Part shown: positions 35,138 to 43,952 of the stretch, in pieces
How positions within the stretch are numbered: position 1 is the stretch's first letter
Layout: each line of letters begins with the position of its first letter
Source of the DNA: Microbacteriaceae bacterium 3FA27C10
GTDB lineage: Bacteria; Actinomycetota; Actinomycetes; Actinomycetales; Microbacteriaceae
Direction of reading: 5' to 3'
Assembly: GCA_005502775.1 (NCBI GenBank)
Contig: SCNI01000010.1
Span: forward strand, 42,749-106,748
Length of the DNA: 64,000 nucleotides
Made by a program: the position numbers and the translations under genes
The notes under the pieces: generated by a model
Database searches by the model: none
Seen by the model: the letters and a program-made list of their open reading frames with translations, nothing else
What the model was told of the DNA's origin: nothing

Positions 35138-35854
35138 ATCGAAGACGACATCGGACCCAGATTGCGGACGGCGCGCGTGGCGAAAGGCCTGAGCCTGCGC
35201 ACGGTGGCCGCGGCCATCGGCGTGTCGGCGAGCCTGATCTCGCAGGTCGAGACCGGCAAGACGCGTCCGTCGGTCTCGACGCTCTATGCCCTGGTCAACT
35301 TCCTCGGCGTCTCCTTCGACGATCTCGTCGGCGACGCCACCCCGGGCGGCGCCGTGCCACCCCGGGCGGCGCCCCGCCTCGCGAGCGCGTCGGACGGGCC
35401 GCAGGCGGCGACCCGCACCACCGTGCAGCACGGCGCCGACAACCCGGTTCTGGAGATGCAGAACGGTGTGCGCTGGGAACGGCTCGCCACCGGCACGGGC
35501 GGCCCGGTCGATCCGCTGCTGGTGACCTACGAGCCCGGGGCCTCGAGCTCGATCGAGGGCAAGATGATGCGGCATACCGGCACGGAGTACGCCTACCTGC
35601 TCTCGGGCGAGCTGACGGTGCACGTCGACTTCGACACCTTCGTCATCCAGGCCGGCGACTCCCTCAACTTCGATTCGGTGCGCCCGCACATGTACGTCAA
35701 CAACGGCTCGGTGCCGGCCAGGGGGCTGTGGTTCGTCGTCGGGCGGCGCGACGTGAGCGAGAACCTGCCGACCTCGGGGGTTCCGAAGCCGGGGCCCGCC
35801 GATCAGCTCAACTCGGCCGTCGACATCCTGCAGGCGATGGACAAGCTGTCCTGA
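35138..35854 (+). CDS. XRE-cupin transcriptional regulator with a probable AUC start
   Basis: A 238-residue paralogue of the regulator at 19788: helix-turn-helix LRTARVAKGLSLRTVAAAIGVSASLISQVETGKTRPSVSTL and cupin EYAYLLSGELTVHVDFDTFVIQAGDSLNFDSVRPHMYVN. No ATG, GTG or TTG is found in frame at a plausible place. The codon that aligns with the paralogue's ATG is ATC at 35138, with AGGGAG 7 bases upstream. In-frame GTG 34934 and TTG 34946 lie in the operator region and would add a meaningless tail; TTG 35162 would cut into the first helix. AUC initiation would keep the level low. Confidence 0.85.
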   Translation: MEDDIGPRLRTARVAKGLSLRTVAAAIGVSASLISQVETGKTRPSVSTLYALVNFLGVSFDDLVGDATPGGAVPPRAAPRLASASDGPQAATRTTVQHGADNPVLEMQNGVRWERLATGTGGPVDPLLVTYEPGASSSIEGKMMRHTGTEYAYLLSGELTVHVDFDTFVIQAGDSLNFDSVRPHMYVNNGSVPARGLWFVVGRRDVSENLPTSGVPKPGPADQLNSAVDILQAMDKLS

Positions 35855-35876
35855 CCCGGCACCCGGCGGCCCGGCG

Positions 35877-37352
35877 TCACCACGACACCGCGATGTACTT
35901 GCTCTCCAGGTAGTCGAGCACTCCCTCGTGGCCGCCCTCGCGGCCGAGCCCCGACTGCTTGACGCCGCCGAACGGCGCGGCCGGGTCGGAGACCACCGCC
36001 CGGTTGAGGCCGACCATGCCGGACTCCAGGGCCTCGGAGACCCGCAGGCCCTCGGCCAGGTCTGCGGAGTAGACGTACGACACGAGACCGTACTCCGTCG
36101 CGTTCGCCAAGCGGATGGCCTCGGCGACGTCGTCGAACACCACGATGGGCGCCACCGGACCGAAGATCTCCTCCTGCAGGATCGCCGACCCCGGGGCCAC
36201 GTCGGTCAGCACCGTCGGCTCGTAGAACGAGCCGGCTCCGGCGACCGCGTGACCGCCGACCAGCACCCGCGCGCCCTCCCCCACGGCCCCGTCGACGAGC
36301 GAGGCGACCTTAGCCCGGGTCTCGTCGTTGACCAGCGGGCCGATGTTCGTGCGCGCATCCAGCCCCGGCCCGACCACCAGGGCGCGCATGGCGTCGGCGA
36401 GGCGCTTCGAGAACTCCTCGGCGATCGAGCGGTGCACGAAGAAGCGGTTGGCCGCCGTGCAGGCTTCCCCGCCGTTGCGCAGTTTCGCCACCATGGCGCC
36501 GGCCACGGCCGCGTCGAGGTCGGCGCTCGCGAGCACGAGGAACGGGGCGTTGCCACCGAGCTCCATGGATGCGTTCACCACCGTCTTCGCCGAGAGCTCC
36601 AGCAGCACCCGGCCGACCTCGGTCGACCCGGTGAACGAGATCTTGCGCACCCGCTCGTCCGCGAGCAGCGCCCTCGAGAGCGCTCCCGAGCGTTTCGACG
36701 GGATGACGTTGACGACACCGGCGGGCACTCCGGCCTCCTCCAGCAGGGCGACCAGCGCGAGGGCCGTCAGAGGAGTCTCCGAGGCGGGCTTCAGCACCAT
36801 GGTGCACCCTGCGGCGAGCGCGGGCCCGATCTTGCGGGTCGCCATCGCCGCCGGAAAGTTCCAGGGCGTGATGAGCAGGGCGACGCCGACGGGTTGATGC
36901 AGCACGAGGATGCGGTTGGCGCCCGAGGGCGCGGTCTCGAGGGTGCCCTGGATGCGCACGGCCTCCTCCGAGTACCAGCGGAAGAACTCCGCGGCGTACG
37001 CCACCTCGGAGCGCGAATCGGCGAGCGCCTTGCCGTTCTCCATCGTGATCAGTCGGGCGAGGTCCTCCTGTCGCTCGATCATCAGCTCGAAGGCCCGGCG
37101 CAGGATCTCGGCCTTCTGCCGCGGAGCCACCGCCGCCCAGGCGGCCGCGGCTCCGGATGCCGCGTCGACGGCGGCCAACGCGTCGTCGACGGAGGCCGAC
37201 GAGACCTGGGCGAGTTCTTCGCCGGTCGCCGGGTCGAGCACGGCGAACGCGCTGCCGTCGGAGGCCGATCGCGACCGGCCCCCGATCCACAGTCCGGTGG
37301 GCACGCTCAGCGCGAGCGAGTCGACGGCGCCGGCGAGGGAAGAAGTGGTCAT
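35877..37352 (-). CDS. NAD(P)-dependent aldehyde dehydrogenase (succinate-semialdehyde type)
   Basis: A 491-residue ALDH with cofactor region LLITPWNFPAAMATRKIGPALAAGCTMVLKPASETPL, general base Glu in MELGGNAPF and nucleophile Cys in NGGEACTAANRF. LWIGGRSR at the N-terminus and SGLGREGGHEG at the C-terminus are typical of GabD-like enzymes. AGGAG lies 8 bases before the ATG. It sits 58 bases downstream of the E2 gene and would oxidise an aldehyde intermediate to the acid. Confidence 0.93.
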   Translation of the reverse strand: MTTSSLAGAVDSLALSVPTGLWIGGRSRSASDGSAFAVLDPATGEELAQVSSASVDDALAAVDAASGAAAAWAAVAPRQKAEILRRAFELMIERQEDLARLITMENGKALADSRSEVAYAAEFFRWYSEEAVRIQGTLETAPSGANRILVLHQPVGVALLITPWNFPAAMATRKIGPALAAGCTMVLKPASETPLTALALVALLEEAGVPAGVVNVIPSKRSGALSRALLADERVRKISFTGSTEVGRVLLELSAKTVVNASMELGGNAPFLVLASADLDAAVAGAMVAKLRNGGEACTAANRFFVHRSIAEEFSKRLADAMRALVVGPGLDARTNIGPLVNDETRAKVASLVDGAVGEGARVLVGGHAVAGAGSFYEPTVLTDVAPGSAILQEEIFGPVAPIVVFDDVAEAIRLANATEYGLVSYVYSADLAEGLRVSEALESGMVGLNRAVVSDPAAPFGGVKQSGLGREGGHEGVLDYLESKYIAVSW

Positions 37353-37410
37353 GCGAAGTGCTCCTGAGGGTGAGGGCGGTGCGGAACGGCGCGGGTCACG
37401 GCCGCGGTCG

Positions 37411-38838
37411 TCAGATCAGCACGCTGAGGGGATTCTCGATCCGGGTGGTGAAGGCGGCGAGCCACTGCGCGGCGAGGGCTCCGTCGACCGCACGGTGGTC
37501 GACGGACAGGGTGCAGCGCATCACGGTGGCGACCGCGAGCTCGCCGTGCTCGTCGACCACGGCCCGCTTCGTCGCGGCGCCCACCGCGAGGATGCCCGAT
37601 TGCGGCGGGTTCAGGATGGCCGAGAACTCGAGCGTGCCGTACATGCCGAGGTTGGTCACCGAGAAGCTCCCGCCCTCCAGCTCGTCCTGACGGAGCTTGC
37701 GGTCGCGCGCCTTGGCCACCAGCTCGGCGATGCCCGTGCTCACGGCCGTGAGACTCTTCGACCCGGCATCGCGCAGCACCGGGGTGAGCAGTCCGCCGTC
37801 GGTCGCGACCGCGATCGCGATGTCCACCCGGCGATGCCGCCGCATGGCGGTGTCGGTCCAGGTGACGTTGGCCTCGGGCACGTCGGCGAAGGCGGCCGCG
37901 ACGGCCTTGACGACCAGGTCGTTCACCGAGACGCGCACCGGCGAGGTCTCGTTGATGCGCGCCCGCAGGGCCAGCAGCTCGTCGACCACGCACTCGGTCG
38001 TGAGGTAGAAGTGCGGAACGGTCGACTTGCTCTCGGTCAGGCGCCGGGCGATGGCCTTGCGCATGCCGGTGTGCGGGATCTCGTCCCAGTCGTCGGTCGG
38101 AACGACCGGACCCGTCGCCCGTGGGGCGGCGGAGGGGGATGCCGCTGGCGGCGCCGCCTCCGCAGCCGGCCTCGGTGCGGGCTCGGCCGGACGTGACGCG
38201 ACGAGCTCGACGTCGCGCCGGCTGATCCGGCCGCCGGGGCCGGTGCCGACGACGGCGGCGATGTCGATGTTCCGTTCCCGCGCGATCCGCCGGGCGATCG
38301 GGCTGGCGAAGAGCCGCCCCCCGCTCGACGGCGGGCGGGATCCGCTCCTGCCCGGAGAGTCAGCGGTCACCGCGCCGGCGGCCGCCTCTGCGGCACCGGC
38401 GACACTCGAGGCCTCGACGACCGGGGTCGCCGACTCGGGGTCGCGAGCGACGACAGCGGTGTTCGAGGACGTCGTCGTCGGCGTCGGGCTCGCGTCGGAG
38501 TCGATGCCGGCACCGGGGCCCGGTTCCGGGTCGGGGCCGACGCCGGAGTCCGGGCCGGGAGCTCCCGCCAGCACGGCATCGATCTCGGCGTCGCCCTCGC
38601 CGTCGGCGCGCAGAACCGCGATCGGGTCGCCGACCTCGGTCGAGTCGCCGGGGCCGACCAGGGTGCGGCCGAGCACCCCCGCGGTCTCCGCCGCGTATTC
38701 GACGGTCGCCTTCTCGGTCTCGATCTCGGCGATCGGGTCGCCGACCGCGATCGTGTCGCCGACGGCGACGAGCCAGCCGGCCAGCACGGCCTCCTGGGAA
38801 CCCGCGAGCACACCGGGCATGCGGATGATGGTCGCCAT
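37411..38838 (-). CDS. Dihydrolipoamide acyltransferase (E2 of a 2-oxoacid dehydrogenase complex)
   Basis: A 475-residue protein with a single lipoyl domain (residues 1-80; lipoylated Lys43 in ETEKATVE), an Asp/Pro/Gly-rich swinging linker, a peripheral-subunit-binding domain (FASPIARRIARERNIDIAAVVGTGPGGRISRRDVE) and a catalytic domain with His448 and Asp452 in DHRAVDG. It takes the acyl group from E1 to CoA. It starts 2 bases after the fused E1 stop. It is the only E2 in the window and may serve both fused E1 proteins. No E3 is present, so the housekeeping lipoamide dehydrogenase is presumably used. Confidence 0.94.
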   Translation of the reverse strand: MATIIRMPGVLAGSQEAVLAGWLVAVGDTIAVGDPIAEIETEKATVEYAAETAGVLGRTLVGPGDSTEVGDPIAVLRADGEGDAEIDAVLAGAPGPDSGVGPDPEPGPGAGIDSDASPTPTTTSSNTAVVARDPESATPVVEASSVAGAAEAAAGAVTADSPGRSGSRPPSSGGRLFASPIARRIARERNIDIAAVVGTGPGGRISRRDVELVASRPAEPAPRPAAEAAPPAASPSAAPRATGPVVPTDDWDEIPHTGMRKAIARRLTESKSTVPHFYLTTECVVDELLALRARINETSPVRVSVNDLVVKAVAAAFADVPEANVTWTDTAMRRHRRVDIAIAVATDGGLLTPVLRDAGSKSLTAVSTGIAELVAKARDRKLRQDELEGGSFSVTNLGMYGTLEFSAILNPPQSGILAVGAATKRAVVDEHGELAVATVMRCTLSVDHRAVDGALAAQWLAAFTTRIENPLSVLI

Positions 38839-38840
38839 GG

Positions 38841-41033
38841 TCAGTTCCCCCCGCCGAAGGCGGCCCGCAGCGTCTCGAGCGCCGTGACCACTTCTTCGGT
38901 CTTCGCGATGGCCGCGCGCTCGAGCACCTTCGAGATGCTCGGCGAGGCCTCACCTCCGGTCACGCGCTGCACGGGCTGGTCGAGGTAGTCGAAGAACCGG
39001 CGCTGGATCTCGTCGGAGAGCCACCCGCCGTAGGAGGTGCCCAGAGCGCCCTGCTCCACGATGAGCACGCAGTTCGTCTTCTTCACGCTCGTCTCGATGG
39101 TGTCCCAGTCGATCGAGGCCCGGTCCAGGAAGCGCAGGTCGATCAGCTCGGCGTCGACGCCGGTGGCCTCGATCGCCTCGGCGGAGTGACCCACCATCGA
39201 GAGGTAGCTGAGAACGGTCACCTCGCTGCCGGTTCGGCGCACCGCGGCCGTGCCGAAGGGGATCTGGTAGTCGAGGTCGTCGTCGGGCATCAACCCCGTC
39301 GAGGCGTAGAGGTCGACGTGCTCGATCACGAGAACGGGGTCGTCGATCGCGAGGGCCGCGTTCATCAGCCCGACGTAGTCGAACGGTGTGGAGGCGGCGA
39401 CGATGCGCCATCCGGGTGCGGTGGAGAAGATGCCCGCCGGGTCCATCAGATGCTGCGATCCGTAGCCGGAGCCCATCGCGACCTTCGTGCGCAGCACGAG
39501 CGGCACCGGATTCTCGCCGCCGAACATGTGCCGCGCCTTGCCGATCTGGTTGAACACCTGGTCGGCGGCGACCCAGAGGAAGTCGGGGTACATGAACTCG
39601 ACCACCGGGCGGAAACGACCGTCGAGCGCCATGCCCCCGCCGAGGCCCGCGAAGGCGTTCTCGCTGATCGGGGTGCCGAGCACACGATCGGGATACTTCT
39701 CGGACAGCCCCTTGGTGGCGCCGTTCGTGCCGCCCTTCAGACGGTGGACGTCTTCGCCGAGCACGATCACACGGTCGTCGGAGCCCATCCGCCGGTCCAT
39801 CACCGCGGCGACCGCGTCGATGAACTTGCGCGGCGACATCGGGCCGGTGAAGTCGGCCTCCTCGGCCGTGCGCGCCTCGGCGATCTCGGAGAGATCTCCG
39901 CGCACACCGACGTCGCTGAAGCCCGGGTCGGGCCACAGCTCGGGCCGGATGCGCCGGGTGCCCGGCTTGCCGTCGGGGTCGGCGTCGAGCAGTTCGGCGA
40001 CCGCCGCCGCCATGGCGTCCTGAGCCTGCCGGCGCACCGCGGCGATGCCGTCGTCGTCGATCAGGCCGAGCGCCTTCATCTCCCGCCCGACCCGGGTGAC
40101 CGGATCACGATCGCGCCAGGCCGCCTCCTCGTCCTTGCTGCGGTAGCCGAAGGCACTGCCCGGGTAGGCACCGTTCTGGTGGAAGAAGCGATAGACCTCG
40201 GCCTCGATGACCGTGGGGCCCTCGCCCGCGCGCATCCGCTCCACGGCCTTCTGCATCGCGAGATGCACGGCCAGTGGATCCATTCCGTCCACCCGCCAGG
40301 CCGGGATGTTGAACCCCAGGGCGCGGGCCGACAGCCGCGGCTCGGCGGTGACCTCCTCCACCCGGGTCGACACCGCGTAGAGGTTGTTCTCGATGAAGAA
40401 GCAGAACGGGAGCTTCCAGGCCGCGGCGAGGTTCAGGGTCTCGAGCACCGAGCCGATGTTGGTGGCGCCGTCGCCGAAGTAGCTGACCGTGAGGTCGGTG
40501 GTGCCGGCGTGCCGTTGAGCCCAGGCGTTCCCCGCTCCGAGCGGAACCCCGCCGCCGACGATCGCGTTGGTGCCGAGCGCGCCGGCTTCGAACCACTGCA
40601 GGTGCATCGAGCCGCCGCGACCGCGGCAGTAGCCCTGGGCGAGGCCGAGGATCTCGGCGAGCGTGCGCTGCAGCACCGTCTGCACCTCGGGCGTCACGAG
40701 CGATCCGAGCCGAAGCCCGCCCGGAGCCACGTGGGTGAGCGCCTTGGCGAGGAACTGGTGGTGGCCGCGGTGCGATCCGTTCACCCCGTCGCTCGAACGC
40801 AGGCCGACGATCGAGCCGACCGCGCCGCCCTCCTGACCGATGCTCGAGTGCGCGGGTCCGTGCACGAGGCCCTCGCCCGCCAGCTCGAGCACTGTCTCCT
40901 CGAACGCCCGGATCAGGTGGAGCTGACCGAGCATGGTGGCCAGCAGGCCGGGGTCTGCGGCCTTCCAGTCGGACGCCGTCGTGGTCAGTTCGACCCAACT
41001 CGATCCCGGCTGCAATCGCTTCTCGCGGGGCAT
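38841..41033 (-). CDS. Fused 2-oxoacid dehydrogenase E1 (alpha-beta)
   Basis: A 730-residue fusion of E1-alpha (HSSIGQEGGAVG; SHRGHHQFLAKAL; a TPP stretch from YFGDGATNIG to IENNLYAVST) and E1-beta (VIVLGEDVHRLKGGTNGATKGL; GTPISENAFAGLGGGMAL; VDAELIDLRFLD). It has a longer N-terminus and interdomain region than the E1 at 26090. AAAGGAG is 6 bases before the ATG. It is the first gene of an E1-E2-ALDH unit and divergent from the VOC gene. It resembles acetoin or branched-chain keto acid dehydrogenases; the keto-acid is not known. Confidence 0.94.
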   Translation of the reverse strand: MPREKRLQPGSSWVELTTTASDWKAADPGLLATMLGQLHLIRAFEETVLELAGEGLVHGPAHSSIGQEGGAVGSIVGLRSSDGVNGSHRGHHQFLAKALTHVAPGGLRLGSLVTPEVQTVLQRTLAEILGLAQGYCRGRGGSMHLQWFEAGALGTNAIVGGGVPLGAGNAWAQRHAGTTDLTVSYFGDGATNIGSVLETLNLAAAWKLPFCFFIENNLYAVSTRVEEVTAEPRLSARALGFNIPAWRVDGMDPLAVHLAMQKAVERMRAGEGPTVIEAEVYRFFHQNGAYPGSAFGYRSKDEEAAWRDRDPVTRVGREMKALGLIDDDGIAAVRRQAQDAMAAAVAELLDADPDGKPGTRRIRPELWPDPGFSDVGVRGDLSEIAEARTAEEADFTGPMSPRKFIDAVAAVMDRRMGSDDRVIVLGEDVHRLKGGTNGATKGLSEKYPDRVLGTPISENAFAGLGGGMALDGRFRPVVEFMYPDFLWVAADQVFNQIGKARHMFGGENPVPLVLRTKVAMGSGYGSQHLMDPAGIFSTAPGWRIVAASTPFDYVGLMNAALAIDDPVLVIEHVDLYASTGLMPDDDLDYQIPFGTAAVRRTGSEVTVLSYLSMVGHSAEAIEATGVDAELIDLRFLDRASIDWDTIETSVKKTNCVLIVEQGALGTSYGGWLSDEIQRRFFDYLDQPVQRVTGGEASPSISKVLERAAIAKTEEVVTALETLRAAFGGGN

Positions 41034-41209
41034 CCACTTCTCCTTTGACAGTGTGAGCTGCGGCGTTCGCGACGAGGGCGCGCGGCAACCGGCTATTGAG
41101 CACAGTAATTGTCGAATGGATCCATTGCAAGCATTTTTCCCTTTCGAACGTAGACATATTCCCGCAATCGCGTCATATTGGATACATCAACGACGATCGG
41201 AGTCATGCC
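41034..41209. promoter_or_regulatory. Divergent promoter with a GntR-type palindrome
   Basis: AATGGATCCATT (41115-41126) is a perfect 12-base palindrome. A related TGGATACATC occurs within 41176-41190, 61 bases further on. The gap separates the E1-E2-ALDH unit from the VOC...GntR unit, so the GntR/FCD protein at 43278 is the natural candidate to bind both. Confidence 0.5.
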
Positions 41210-41740
41210 ATGACGAGTGGGATCCCCGGGCTGCGCGGCACCGACCACATCGGTTTCACCGTGCCGGACCTCGACGAGGCGCACGCCTTCTTCATCGACG
41301 TGATCGGCTGCGACTACGTGTACTCCCTCGGCCCGATGGCTCATGACGACGACTGGATGGCGGTGCACCTCAACGTCGATCGCGCGAGCGTCGTGCGCGA
41401 GCTGCGCTTCTACCGCTGCCGCTTCGGCCCCAACTTCGAGATCTTCGAGTACCTGCCGCAGGACGGGCAGCGCGAGCAGCCACGCAACAGCGACATCGGC
41501 GGCCATCACCTCGCGTTCTACGTCGACGACCTGGACGCCGCGATCGCCTACCTGACGAGCCGCGGCATCCGGGTTCTCGGCGAGCCGACCCGCTCGTCGC
41601 GGGCCTCGGAGGGCCAGCGCTGGGTGTACTTCCTGAGCCCCTGGGGCATGCAGCTCGAGCTGGTGAGCTACCCCGGCGGCAAGGCCTACGAGAAGGACGC
41701 CGAGGTGCTGCTCTGGCATCCGGCCCGTCCCGGAGAATGA
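41210..41740 (+). CDS. VOC (glyoxalase/dioxygenase fold) family protein
   Basis: A 176-residue protein with two beta-alpha-beta-beta-beta modules. The metal ligand candidates are His in GTDHIGFTV, Glu in FEIFEY, His in GGHHLAFYVDD and Glu in MQLELVSYP. It may be an isomerase, epimerase (methylmalonyl-CoA epimerase-like) or dioxygenase. It is the first gene of a plus-strand unit ending in a GntR regulator. ATG 41210 was chosen for fold length; the frame is open 38 codons further upstream without family similarity. Confidence 0.85.
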   Translation: MTSGIPGLRGTDHIGFTVPDLDEAHAFFIDVIGCDYVYSLGPMAHDDDWMAVHLNVDRASVVRELRFYRCRFGPNFEIFEYLPQDGQREQPRNSDIGGHHLAFYVDDLDAAIAYLTSRGIRVLGEPTRSSRASEGQRWVYFLSPWGMQLELVSYPGGKAYEKDAEVLLWHPARPGE

Positions 41741-41749
41741 GGAGACCCC

Positions 41750-42193
41750 GTGACCCACGACCCCGCGACCCGCGACACGCCGGCCCACGACAGCGCCGTG
41801 CATGACAGCGCCGCGCAGGACGCCGCCGCCGTCACCGCCCTCGAGAACCTGAGGTTCGAGGCGATGCTGGCCGGAGACGCCGACGCCCTCGCGCCTCTGC
41901 TGCACGACCGCCTGGGCTACGGCCACTCCAGCGCCGCCCGCGAGACCAGGTCGAGCCTGCTCGAGAAGCTGCGCGCCGGCGTGCTCGACTACTCGCGCAT
42001 CGACCACCCGATCGCCGACATCCTGCTGAGCGGCGACACCGCCGTGGTGGTGGGCACCATGACGGCGAGCGTGCGCATCGCCGGCAACCCCGTCGAGCTG
42101 AACGGCAGCACCATCTCGGTCTGGGTGCGGCAGGGCGAGAGCTGGCGACTGCTGGCCTTCCAGCCGACCCCGATCCCGGCGGCCGCCTCATGA
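41750..42193 (+). CDS. NTF2-like / DUF4440-type protein
   Basis: A 147-residue protein. After an Asp/His/Ala-rich N-terminus (residues 1-25) it has the cone-shaped NTF2-like pattern ALENLRFEAMLAGDADALAPLLHDRLGYGHSSA, VVVGTMTASVRIAG and SWRLLAFQPTPI. This fold is used for small isomerases, dehydratases and cyclases. GTG 41750 has GAGGAG 6 bases upstream. It lies between the VOC gene (9 bases) and a ketopantoate reductase-like gene (4-base overlap). Confidence 0.82.
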   Translation: MTHDPATRDTPAHDSAVHDSAAQDAAAVTALENLRFEAMLAGDADALAPLLHDRLGYGHSSAARETRSSLLEKLRAGVLDYSRIDHPIADILLSGDTAVVVGTMTASVRIAGNPVELNGSTISVWVRQGESWRLLAFQPTPIPAAAS

Positions 42194-43239
42194 CCGGCGC
42201 CGAGGATGCGGGCTCGCGCGACGGCCCCCGGATCGCGGTTCTGGGCACCGGCGCCAACGGAGCGGCGATCGGCGCCGATCTCACCCGGGCAGGCCTGGAC
42301 GTGACCTTCATCGAGCAGTGGCCGGCGCACGTCGAGGCGATGCGCCGCAGCGGGGTCACCGTCCACACGCCGGAGGGAACCGTCGTCACCCCCGTCAGGG
42401 TGCTGCACCTCTGCGAGGTGGCCGAGCTGCGCGAGCCGTTCGATCTCGTGTTCGTCGTGGTCAAGGCCTACGACACGCGGTGGGCATGCGAGCTGATCAA
42501 GCCGCTCCTCAAGCCCACCGGCCTCGCGATCGGGTTGCAGAACGGGATGACCCTCGACGCCATGGCCGAGGTGCTGGGCGCGGAGCGCACCCTCGGCGCG
42601 GTGATCGAGGTGGCCGCGAACATGTTCGAGCCGGGCGTGGTGAACCAGCAGGCCCCGGCCTGGTTCGCGATCGGCAGCTTCCATCCGTCGACCGAGGGCC
42701 GCGAGCCGGAGGTGGCCGAGGTGCTCGGGCACGCGGGCACGGTGGAGATCTCGGCCGACATCCGCTCGTCGAAGTGGATGAAGCTCGTCGTCAACGCCGC
42801 CGAGCTGGTGCCCTCGGCCATCCTCGACCTCCCCCTCGCCGAGGCCGAGAAAGTGCCGGGCATGCGCGCGTTCATGGTGGAGACCGGCAAGGAAGCGGTG
42901 CGCACGGCGGTCGCGCTCGGCAACCGCACCATCCCGATCTTCGGCATGCGGGCCGACGCGGAGGTCTCGCCCGACCGTTTCGCCGAAGAGCTGCTCGAGA
43001 TCGTGCTCGACCGCTACACGCTCGCCGACACGATGACCACCGTGCTGCAGGACTGGCGCAAGCACCGGCGCTCGGAGGTCGACGAGCTCAACGGCCTGGT
43101 CGCCGCCGCGCAGGCCCGTCTGGGCGGAACGGCACCGAACAACCAGCTCGTGACCGCACTCGCGCGGCGCATCGAGAGCGGCGCACTCACCGCCGGGCCC
43201 GCGAACATCGCGCTGTTGGTGGCGGGCTCAGCGGGCTGA
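42190..43239 (+). CDS. Ketopantoate reductase-like NAD(P)H oxidoreductase (third copy)
   Basis: A 349-residue paralogue of the genes at 16654 and 17793: GTGANG at residues 19-24, VVVKAYDTRW, GLQNGMTLDAMAEVLGAERTLG, SSKWMKLVVNAAELVPSAILD and TVLQDWRKHRRSEVDELNG. Close similarity over the whole length points to duplication within the island. Its start overlaps the NTF2-like stop (ATGA). A GntR regulator follows. Confidence 0.88.
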   Translation: MTGAEDAGSRDGPRIAVLGTGANGAAIGADLTRAGLDVTFIEQWPAHVEAMRRSGVTVHTPEGTVVTPVRVLHLCEVAELREPFDLVFVVVKAYDTRWACELIKPLLKPTGLAIGLQNGMTLDAMAEVLGAERTLGAVIEVAANMFEPGVVNQQAPAWFAIGSFHPSTEGREPEVAEVLGHAGTVEISADIRSSKWMKLVVNAAELVPSAILDLPLAEAEKVPGMRAFMVETGKEAVRTAVALGNRTIPIFGMRADAEVSPDRFAEELLEIVLDRYTLADTMTTVLQDWRKHRRSEVDELNGLVAAAQARLGGTAPNNQLVTALARRIESGALTAGPANIALLVAGSAG

Positions 43240-43277
43240 TGGGAGTACCGTCGGCTGAGACCAGATCGGGGAGGACG

Positions 43278-43952
43278 ATGCCCAGCGCGAGCACACCGAA
43301 GGATGCCGTGGCGAGCCACCGCATCGCCGCGACCCTGCGCGAGTCGATCCTGCACGGCGATCTCGCGCCCGGACAGCGCATCCGCCAGGAGATCGTGGCG
43401 GAGGAGTACGGCACGAGCCGCATCCCGGTGCGCGAGGCCCTGCGGGTGCTCCAGGCCGACGGACTGGTCACGCTCGTCTCCAACTCGGGCGCGTGGGTGG
43501 CGAGCCTCAGCCAGCAGGAGTGCTCGGAGGTCTACCAGGTGCGCGAGCGGCTCGAGCCGCTGCTTTTGCGCATGAGCCTGCCGGGCATGACCGACGAGAT
43601 CGTGGCCGAGCTCGACTCCCTGGCCACGTCGATGGAACTCAACAACGATGTGGAGACGTTCATCCGTCTCGACCGCCAGTTCCACCTGCTGAGCTACAGC
43701 ACCGCGGATTCGACCCTGGTCTCGGGCATGATCGCGAAGCTCTGGAACACCACGCAGCACTACCGGCGGGCCTTCAGCCGGCTGGTGGGCATCGGCGGCT
43801 CGGCGGTGACGCACATGGAGCACCATCTGCTCGTCGACGCGATCCGGCGGCGCGACGGCGACGACGCCGAGCGCCTGCTGCTGAGCCACATCCGGCGCAC
43901 CCGGCTCGAGCTGGCGCGGCATCCGGAGATCTTCGCGCCACCGGCCGCCTGA
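43278..43952 (+). CDS. GntR family transcriptional regulator (FCD type)
   Basis: A 224-residue regulator with a winged helix (IAATLRESILHGDLAPGQRIRQEIVAEEYGTSRIPVREALRVLQADGLV) and an all-helical FCD ligand domain with the metal-binding pattern FIRLDRQFHLLSYS ... HMEHHLLVDAI ... LLSHIRRTR. It senses a carboxylic acid in most family members. ATG 43278 follows GGGGAGG closely (3 bases); ATG 43239 overlaps the previous stop (TGATG) and is a real alternative adding 13 residues. The likely target is the palindrome at 41115-41126. Confidence 0.92.
   Translation: MPSASTPKDAVASHRIAATLRESILHGDLAPGQRIRQEIVAEEYGTSRIPVREALRVLQADGLVTLVSNSGAWVASLSQQECSEVYQVRERLEPLLLRMSLPGMTDEIVAELDSLATSMELNNDVETFIRLDRQFHLLSYSTADSTLVSGMIAKLWNTTQHYRRAFSRLVGIGGSAVTHMEHHLLVDAIRRRDGDDAERLLLSHIRRTRLELARHPEIFAPPAA

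Noticed and set aside
41096..41209. An N-terminal extension of the VOC protein
   Set aside because: The extra 38 residues cover the promoter and palindrome region and do not fit the fold; ATG 41210 is preferred.
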